Source: Clostridiaceae bacterium BL-3
GTDB lineage: Bacteria > Bacillota > Clostridia > Clostridiales > Clostridiaceae
Direction of reading: 5' to 3'
DNA: 64,000 nucleotides
NCBI GenBank assembly: GCA_902809985.1
Contig: CADDXC010000002.1
Coordinates: 372,001 to 436,000, forward strand
Position 1 is the stretch's first letter, and each line of letters opens with the position of its first letter. Made by a program: the position numbers and the translations under genes. Positions 58,507-64,000 of this stretch are shown here, in pieces. The notes under the pieces were generated by a model. That model saw only the letters and a program-made list of their open reading frames with translations. It was not told the DNA's origin and did not search any database.

Positions 58507-59448
58507 ATGGGTTATAAGGTTTTGCTGACTGAAAATATAGGCAGTGAAGGCAAAGAATATCTTAAAAAGTGCGGCTATGATATAAAGATAGCCTCTAGTG
58601 TAAGAGAGGATGTGCTTGCAAGGGAGGTCAGGGACTGTGATGCAGTGCTGGTCCGCATGGCTTCTATTACAGAAAATATCATAAATTCTGCACCTAAATT
58701 GAAGGTCATATCAAAATTTGGAGTTGGTGTGGACAATATAGATATTGAAGCTGCAGCTAAAAGGGGGATACAGATCACCAACTCCCCTGAGTCAAATAGA
58801 AATTCAGTGGCGGAGTATACTCTTGGGCTTATTCTGGCACTGGCTAAAAAGTTTTTTGTATATGACAGGGAATTGAGAGATGGAAATTTTGGTATAAGAA
58901 AGACTCTCGGCTGGGATCTTGAAGGAAAAGTTCTTGGAATCATAGGTATAGGCAGTATAGGGAAACTTGTCGCTTCCAAGGCATCTAAAGGATTTGGGAT
59001 GAATGTCATAGGCTTTAGACGGCACATTGATTCTGTGAAGATGGAAGATGTTGAACTTACGGATAATTTGGATTATGTTCTTAAAAATTCTGATTTTGTA
59101 AGCTTGAATGTACCTTTGAGTGATTCTACCAGAAATATTATAGGAGAGAGGGAATTCTCACTTATGAAGCCGGGAGCTTTTCTCATAAATACAGCCAGGG
59201 GTGAAGTGGTTGATGAAGGTGCCTTGGTGGATGCTCTGGTGAATAAAAAAATTGCAGGAGCTGCTGTTGATGTGTTTACCGGGGAAATTCCATCACAGGA
59301 TAACCTGCTTTTTAAACTTGACAATGTTATTGTGACTCCACATACTGCAGCTCATACTGAAGAAGCTGTGAAGAGAATGTCCCTTCATTCTGCCCTTGGC
59401 ATACATCAGGTTTTGAGTGGTAAAAAACCATCCTGGCCTGTAAAGTAG
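58507..59448 (+). CDS. D-isomer-specific 2-hydroxyacid dehydrogenase
   Basis: A 313-residue NAD-dependent dehydrogenase. VISKFGVGVDNID in the substrate half, GIIGIGSIGKLVASKA (dinucleotide motif), and the catalytic set Arg in LINTARGEVVDEGAL, Glu in DVFTGE and His in VTPHTAAHTEEAV are all present. It resembles phosphoglycerate, hydroxypyruvate and lactate dehydrogenases. It lies in one direction with the symporter (about 100 bases upstream) and the HAD hydrolase (70 bases downstream). The exact acid is unknown. The heptamer array upstream touches its ribosome site. Confidence 0.9.
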   Translation: MGYKVLLTENIGSEGKEYLKKCGYDIKIASSVREDVLAREVRDCDAVLVRMASITENIINSAPKLKVISKFGVGVDNIDIEAAAKRGIQITNSPESNRNSVAEYTLGLILALAKKFFVYDRELRDGNFGIRKTLGWDLEGKVLGIIGIGSIGKLVASKASKGFGMNVIGFRRHIDSVKMEDVELTDNLDYVLKNSDFVSLNVPLSDSTRNIIGEREFSLMKPGAFLINTARGEVVDEGALVDALVNKKIAGAAVDVFTGEIPSQDNLLFKLDNVIVTPHTAAHTEEAVKRMSLHSALGIHQVLSGKKPSWPVK

Positions 59449-59461
59449 CCTATTAACATTA

Positions 59462-59503
59462 ATTGTGAACTGTACATTGTAAATTGTAAACTGTGTATTG
59501 TCT
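59462..59503 (+). repeat. Heptanucleotide tandem repeat before the HAD gene
   Basis: Six degenerate units (ATTGTGA, ACTGTAC, ATTGTAA, ATTGTAA, ACTGTGT, ATTGTCT) end just before AAAAGGAGGAG and TTG 59519. The array has the same unit and the same ATTGTCTAA ending as the one at 58434-58489. Confidence 0.75.
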
Positions 59504-59518
59504 AAAAGGAGGAGAACC

Positions 59519-60355
59519 TTGAATCTATATATATCGGATCTAGATGGAACACTGCTGACTTCAGAGCAGGTTATAAGTAAAAGCTCAGCTGCAATTATAA
59601 ATGATCTTATAGCGTCAGGGATGAAATTTACCGTTGCTACAGCCAGATCCTATGAGGCTTCAAAAAATATATTGAAACCCTTGAATTTGAATTTGCCTGT
59701 GATTTTGAACAATGGAGTATTTATATATGATCCTGTTTCAGGTAGAAATATTGTGGGGAATTATCTGGATAAAACCTCTGTGAAATTTATTTTGGAATAC
59801 TATGAATCTAAGGGCATACACCCTTTTATATCAGCAGTGGATTCAGAGGGAAGTAAAAAATTATTTTACAGGGGAATATTTAACAGCGGCCAGAAAATAT
59901 ATGTGGATTCCAGAAGGGCACAGAAAGATAAAAGACTTACCCTGGTGGATGGGCCTTTATCTCTTGTGAATTACAGGGTGATAAATATTTTTGCCATAGA
60001 AAAAAAGGGATGTCTTGACAATACCTATGAATTGTTTAAAAATAACCTGGATGTAAGCTGTCACTATACTGAAGAGATATATTCCAGAGGTTTTTTCTGG
60101 CTGGAGGCTACGAATCCACAGGGCAATAAAAGATGGGCAGCTGAATTTTTAAAGAAATATCTGGAAATGGATAAAATGATTTGTTTTGGGGACAATTTAA
60201 ATGATGAACCTCTTTTTAGAATTGCAGATGAAAAGTATGCGGTAAAAAATGCATATGAGAAGTTGAAAAATCTAGCCACAGGTATTATAGATTCAAATAA
60301 TGATGACGGTGTGGCTAAATTTCTTCAAAAACGCGGCTTTTTACTGAAAAAGTGA
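59519..60355 (+). CDS. HAD hydrolase, Cof-type
   Basis: A 278-residue HAD protein with a C2 cap. Nucleophile motif YISDLDGTLLTSEQ, motif II in FTVATARSYEA, and the late acidic motif MICFGDNLNDEPLFRIAD, followed by AVKNAYEKLKNLATGI. It is a phosphatase of sugar or cofactor phosphates. The start is TTG 59519, 5 bases after AAAAGGAGGAG; the frame also opens at TTG 59498. It is the last gene of the block and overlaps a hairpin. Confidence 0.85.
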   Translation: MNLYISDLDGTLLTSEQVISKSSAAIINDLIASGMKFTVATARSYEASKNILKPLNLNLPVILNNGVFIYDPVSGRNIVGNYLDKTSVKFILEYYESKGIHPFISAVDSEGSKKLFYRGIFNSGQKIYVDSRRAQKDKRLTLVDGPLSLVNYRVINIFAIEKKGCLDNTYELFKNNLDVSCHYTEEIYSRGFFWLEATNPQGNKRWAAEFLKKYLEMDKMICFGDNLNDEPLFRIADEKYAVKNAYEKLKNLATGIIDSNNDDGVAKFLQKRGFLLKK

Positions 60356-60386
60356 TAGATTGCGATTGGCACAATCTATCACTTTT
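60351..60386. terminator. Bidirectional intrinsic terminator
   Basis: AGTGATAGATTG (60351-60362) pairs with CAATCTATCACT (60372-60383), flanked by AAAA and TTTT. It lies between the convergent HAD and SpoVR genes. Confidence 0.85.
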
Positions 60387-60402
60387 AAGCTTACATTTTG
60401 GA

Positions 60403-61677
60403 TCACTTTACATTGGTGTAGGAAATTTTTTTATCCTCTTCACAGCAGACCTTTGTTTTATTTTCATATATGACAGTATTTAATTCTACAGGATGTTTCC
60501 AAAGATCATAGATGTGTTTCAAAGTTGCCTCCATGTAAGTTGAATTTAATTCTCTTCCTTCATAAATATGCTTTAATACAAGAGCACCGTCTTTTTTTGA
60601 TATATCATCTACCACAATGCTGGGAATCATGTTGACACCGCAGTTGCTGCACAGGGTGCTTCTGATCTGAGTCCAACCGCTTTCATCAGAAATTTCCTTT
60701 ACAACATAGTCGTCACCTTTCTTTATATATTCAAATAAATTCATCTCACTGCATAATTCCTCCGTTAAATATCTCCTGATAAAGGATTCATCTCGTTCAA
60801 GAGCTCTTACTTCAAATATTTTATCCTTTCCGTACCTTTTTTCCAGATCCTCAAACATCTTGAAACCAAGGTAATATGGGTTTATTGTTCCCATAAGGGG
60901 CGAAATCACGTCATTGTGTCTTTTAATGAATTCAAGATGAAGGGAAGGCGGAAGTTTAAGATAATTTAAAATTTTATAGTGCCAGTAACTTGCCCACCCC
61001 TCGTTCATGATTTTCGTTTCAATCTGTGGTATGAAATAGGCAGTCTCTCTTCTAACTATATTTAGAATATTTTTTTGCCATTCTTCCAGCTTGCCCTTCT
61101 CTATGATAAAAGCTATGAGATCCTCTTTGGATTCTTCATCTGATTTTCCCATGCCGATGGTTCTGTTTATCTGGAATCTTATGGAATGAGCTGCATTTAA
61201 AACTTTTTCCACTTCTTCATACCCTATACTTGGATCATTTACATACTCCCTTATTATATCTGCATTGTTTTTAAAAAATTCAATAGTGTAAGATGCCCTG
61301 GTTCCTTCTTTAAACAATCTGTTATTCTTAAAAAAATCATTGTGCCCGTATACGTGGGCCATGGTCAGAATCTGCAGCAGCAGGGTGTTGTCCTTCATCA
61401 AGTAGGCGAGGCAGGGATCTGAATTTATCACCATTTCATAGGGAAGACCCGAGATGTTGTACTTGTAAAGTGAATCCGCCTTGTCATAGGATTTTCCAAA
61501 ACTCCAGTGAGGATATCGGGAAGGCATACCTGAATATGCCTCATACCCTATCATATCCTTGTAATCCACAATTTCAAATTCCTGGGGATAAAAATCAAGC
61601 CCTAGCTTTTTGGCAGCATTTTCTATAATATCGCACCAATTTTTTAAATCCATATTTGTATATTCCAGGGAAATCAC
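60403..61677 (-). CDS. spoVR: SpoVR family protein
   Basis: A 424-residue protein of the SpoVR/YcgB family. Typical segments are [82 protein letters not shown] and [16 protein letters not shown]. In Bacillus it is needed for spore cortex formation. I choose GTG 61677, whose GTGA overlaps the YhbH stop and follows GGAAAG; ATG 61653 is an alternative. It is the last gene of the prkA-yhbH-spoVR operon, whose order is widely conserved. Confidence 0.9.
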   Translation of the reverse strand: MISLEYTNMDLKNWCDIIENAAKKLGLDFYPQEFEIVDYKDMIGYEAYSGMPSRYPHWSFGKSYDKADSLYKYNISGLPYEMVINSDPCLAYLMKDNTLLLQILTMAHVYGHNDFFKNNRLFKEGTRASYTIEFFKNNADIIREYVNDPSIGYEEVEKVLNAAHSIRFQINRTIGMGKSDEESKEDLIAFIIEKGKLEEWQKNILNIVRRETAYFIPQIETKIMNEGWASYWHYKILNYLKLPPSLHLEFIKRHNDVISPLMGTINPYYLGFKMFEDLEKRYGKDKIFEVRALERDESFIRRYLTEELCSEMNLFEYIKKGDDYVVKEISDESGWTQIRSTLCSNCGVNMIPSIVVDDISKKDGALVLKHIYEGRELNSTYMEATLKHIYDLWKHPVELNTVIYENKTKVCCEEDKKISYTNVK

Positions 61678-62882
61678 CTTCTTTCCAGATCTTTTTGTAG
61701 AATTTCTTTTAGGGATTTCCATAAATCCTGTTTTTTGTTGATGGTGACAACAGTAAAATTACTGTTGTTGATTCCATTTTTAAAAATTTCTTTTATATTG
61801 CCGCCGTAAGAACTGGGCATGATTTCAGCATAGCTGAAAAGATTACATATTTTACACAGCTCCTCACCGCATTTTAATGCTCTCGCATTGTCCTCACTCC
61901 AATTGTCACCGTCACTTACATAGAATGTATAGACATTCCAGTAGGCAGGATTGTAGTTTTCCTCGATTGTCTCCAGGGCTTTCTGCAGTCCGCTCGATAT
62001 ATAAGTCCCTCCAGATTCCACCTTGTGGAAAAATTCACTTTCCGTAACTACTTTAGCTGTAGTGGAATGAGCAATGAACTTTACTTCCACGTTGTTGTAT
62101 TTCATCTTTATGAACTGATATAAAATGAAGAAAAAAGATCTTGCCAGAAATTTTCTCGTACTGTCCATGGAACCCGAGGTATCCATCACACAGATGACGG
62201 CGGCGTTTAATTCGCGTTTTGGTTTTTCCTTCACCCTGAAATATCTTAGATCGTCCTGTCTGAAGTGAAATTTTGACTTCCTCTCTTTATATTCCTGTAT
62301 TTTGGTATCCGGAAGTTGTTCCTCCGCTTCTTTGAGGTCCCTTTTTATATTCTGCTGTCTTTTAAGCTTTTCGATGACGGTTCTTTTCTTAGCAAGCCTT
62401 GGATTTATACCATTTTTCTGGTAGCCAGTCTTTTTAAGCGAATGTTTTGACAGCAGATCCGAGTATTTTTTCTTGTCCATTAAAGGAAGCTCCAGATCTT
62501 CCAGAAGGTAATTTATGAGATCCTCTATGGTTATTTCTGTCTCGTAGATATCTTCCCCTTCTTCATTTCCGGCTCCTGTGTTTCCGGCACCGGAGCCTTT
62601 TTTACCGGAAGCTTTTCCAACTTTGTCTCCTCTTTTCTGGGAGCCGTTGCCGCTTCCAACACCCTGCTGGCTGTTGTCTCCATATATAAATTGGTATTCT
62701 TTAATGCCCTTTATGGGGATTTTCACTTTTTTGTTTCCGCTCTGACCTATAATACTTTCTTCCGATATTATATCCGCCAGGTTGTCTTTAATTGATTTCT
62801 CTACAAGCTGTCTGTGACGTCTTCTATCTTCTAAGGATCTATCATGATGTCCGCCGGTATCGAATTCTCTGAAAATAGCCAT
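61674..62882 (-). CDS. yhbH: YhbH/DUF444 family protein (vWA-like, sporulation stress)
   Basis: A 402-residue protein. The C-terminal two thirds form a vWA-like domain with a MIDAS-type loop, [20 protein letters not shown]. The N-terminus starts [21 protein letters not shown] central Gly/Lys-rich linker ([20 protein letters not shown]) precedes it. The family (YhbH, YeaH) always accompanies PrkA and SpoVR and is expressed in sporulation or stress. ATG 62882 follows GGAAGG; the frame opens upstream at 62915, inside prkA. It lies 4 bases from the prkA stop. Confidence 0.9.
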   Translation of the reverse strand: MAIFREFDTGGHHDRSLEDRRRHRQLVEKSIKDNLADIISEESIIGQSGNKKVKIPIKGIKEYQFIYGDNSQQGVGSGNGSQKRGDKVGKASGKKGSGAGNTGAGNEEGEDIYETEITIEDLINYLLEDLELPLMDKKKYSDLLSKHSLKKTGYQKNGINPRLAKKRTVIEKLKRQQNIKRDLKEAEEQLPDTKIQEYKERKSKFHFRQDDLRYFRVKEKPKRELNAAVICVMDTSGSMDSTRKFLARSFFFILYQFIKMKYNNVEVKFIAHSTTAKVVTESEFFHKVESGGTYISSGLQKALETIEENYNPAYWNVYTFYVSDGDNWSEDNARALKCGEELCKICNLFSYAEIMPSSYGGNIKEIFKNGINNSNFTVVTINKKQDLWKSLKEILQKDLERR

Positions 62883-62886
62883 AATA

Positions 62887-64000
62887 TCAATCCTTCCACA
62901 AATTGTTTGCAGCATATTTCAAAATTACGTCGCAGCAGTGATCGCAGTATCCGTTTGCTTTCATTTCCTCCACCATTGAGTTGTATTTTTCATCCTGATC
63001 CTTGTCCCTTACTTTGGATTTGGTTATAATTCTTGACAGTTCTTTTACAGATACAGTGAGCTTTTTCTCAATAGCTTCTTTAAGAGGCTCATAGGAGGTG
63101 TAGTCGATTTTGCCGCCGTTTCTTATAACGTAGAACATATATGAGGTAACATCTGTTCTAAACCCCTTTGCAGAACTTTCAGGAATGCCTATGTGTTCCT
63201 CTATGGATCTCATAAACACCTCGTCTGGTTCAAGCTCTTCACCTGTAGAGCGATCCTTGATTTTGTTCCTGTTTACATAGGCTTCAGCATGATCCAGGTA
63301 ATTGTCGAAAAGACTTTCTGCCTGTTCTTTGAAGCTGTGTATAAATGCCTTGGTCACTTCCTTTTCAAGTATCTTGTTGTATTCTTTTCTGATAGAATCC
63401 TTTAAAAATGTCAAATATCTTTTTTTATCGTCCTCGGCTATATCCAGCTCCTTTACCGATTTTATCAGGCTCTCCATTACGCTCAGCGGGTTTATGCAGT
63501 TGTATTCGGAATTGGAAAGTGCATCATCCAGAGCCTTGATGATAAATCTTGTGGAAATTCCAGTCATGCCCTCTCTCATGCCTGCTTCTTCCTTTAATTC
63601 CGCAAAGTCGATTTTTTTAGTGCTTCCCTTTTCAACTATATCCTCCCCATTGTAGATCTTTAATTTTGTCACAGGATCCACCTTGTTGGAAGGAGAAAGC
63701 CTTGAGAGAATTGCGAACATAGCTGCAGTTTCAATAGTATGGGGAGCTATATGGGCGTTGAACTGGCTCTTGCCGAGTATTTTCTTATATATCTTGACTT
63801 CTTCATTTAATTCCATACAATAGGGTACTTCAATTTTTACTATTCTATCGAGTATTGCTTCGTTGGTATGGTCGGACTTAAACTTGTTCCACTCCGATTC
63901 ATTTGAATGAGCTAGAATAATTCCATCGAAATAAATCATTGATCCTTTTCCCGGAGATGGAACAGATTTTTCCTGAGTGGCCGTAATAATTGTGTGGAGG
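62887..64000 (-). CDS. prkA: PrkA serine protein kinase, 3' part (5' end beyond the window)
   Basis: About 371 codons are visible of a protein that is normally about 640 residues long. The frame stays open to the window's end: [20 protein letters not shown] precedes [20 protein letters not shown]. That matches the PrkA AAA module's sensor region, and the remainder (YDIEEHIG-like motif, [19 protein letters not shown]) is the PrkA C-terminal domain. No start is present because the 5' end is cut off. Residues near the end carry four Cys/His ([10 protein letters not shown]), maybe a metal site. PrkA acts upstream of the YhbH/SpoVR pair in stress and sporulation. Confidence 0.92.
   Translation of the reverse strand, partial: LHTIITATQEKSVPSPGKGSMIYFDGIILAHSNESEWNKFKSDHTNEAILDRIVKIEVPYCMELNEEVKIYKKILGKSQFNAHIAPHTIETAAMFAILSRLSPSNKVDPVTKLKIYNGEDIVEKGSTKKIDFAELKEEAGMREGMTGISTRFIIKALDDALSNSEYNCINPLSVMESLIKSVKELDIAEDDKKRYLTFLKDSIRKEYNKILEKEVTKAFIHSFKEQAESLFDNYLDHAEAYVNRNKIKDRSTGEELEPDEVFMRSIEEHIGIPESSAKGFRTDVTSYMFYVIRNGGKIDYTSYEPLKEAIEKKLTVSVKELSRIITKSKVRDKDQDEKYNSMVEEMKANGYCDHCCDVILKYAANNLWKD

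Overview
The window looks like chromosome from a low-GC, anaerobic, endospore-forming Clostridium. The evidence is AT-rich DNA with strong Shine-Dalgarno sites, frequent TTG and GTG starts, spore-coat genes, a PrkA/YhbH/SpoVR operon, a clostridial enoate reductase and a 2-hydroxyacyl-CoA dehydratase/activator pair. I do not claim a species. No rRNA, tRNA or CRISPR array was seen.

Layout. 0.4-4.4 kb: a small membrane protein, then a MacAB-like three-gene efflux operon and a flavin-binding protein. 4.4-10.6 kb: a nitroreductase, an MFS transporter, a DUF554 protein, a lipoprotein and phage-like lysis leftovers (GH25 lysozyme, LLH-type holin). 10.9-14.8 kb: threonine ammonia-lyase and a three-gene double-cubane/2-hydroxyacyl-CoA dehydratase-type cluster. 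Between its first two genes lies one of two copies of a structured, probably non-coding RNA; the other copy is at 4.5 kb on the opposite strand. 14.9-17.2 kb: two coat-protein genes whose upstream region is split by an intact insertion sequence with a 10-bp target duplication. 17.3-21.5 kb: an SDR, a DMT exporter and an enoate reductase. 21.5-31.8 kb: a surface-display module made of a sortase, a hybrid kinase, a SARP-like response regulator and a very large LPKTG adhesin. 32-36.7 kb: a MarR regulator with two ABC half-transporters. 37-39.6 kb: an M20 amidohydrolase with two membrane partners. 39.7-47.4 kb: a ferritin-like protein, Amt/PII, AlaX with an isoleucine-epimerase-like class III PLP enzyme, a nitroreductase, a HAD phosphatase and two surface-type proteins sharing a domain. 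47.5-56.1 kb: a purine and N-acyl/carbamoyl catabolism regulon. 56.2-60.4 kb: an AraC regulator, a DAACS symporter, a hydroxyacid dehydrogenase and a HAD hydrolase. 60.4-64 kb: SpoVR, YhbH and the 3' part of PrkA.

The purine block reads as one regulon. Three near-identical promoters (TTGACA and TATAAT-type boxes followed by the palindrome ATTAACTAGTTAAT) precede guanine deaminase-permease-chemoreceptor, an N-acyl-D-amino-acid deacylase homologue, and YgeY-carbamate kinase. Guanine uptake and deamination would feed purine-ring fermentation, with carbamoyl phosphate giving ATP through carbamate kinase. The other ring-opening enzymes are not in this window.

The surface module is the most unusual part. 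The adhesin frame carries two in-frame UAG codons, yet the coding pattern continues unbroken through three more CnaB domains to the LPKTG anchor. The kinase has a Tyr where its first H-box should have His, and its 5' end is frameshifted at an A-tract. The SARP-like regulator gene is followed, just before the adhesin, by four TTTGTGA-type direct repeats spaced exactly 11 bp apart, the geometry known for SARP binding sites. This could be a decaying locus or a switchable one.
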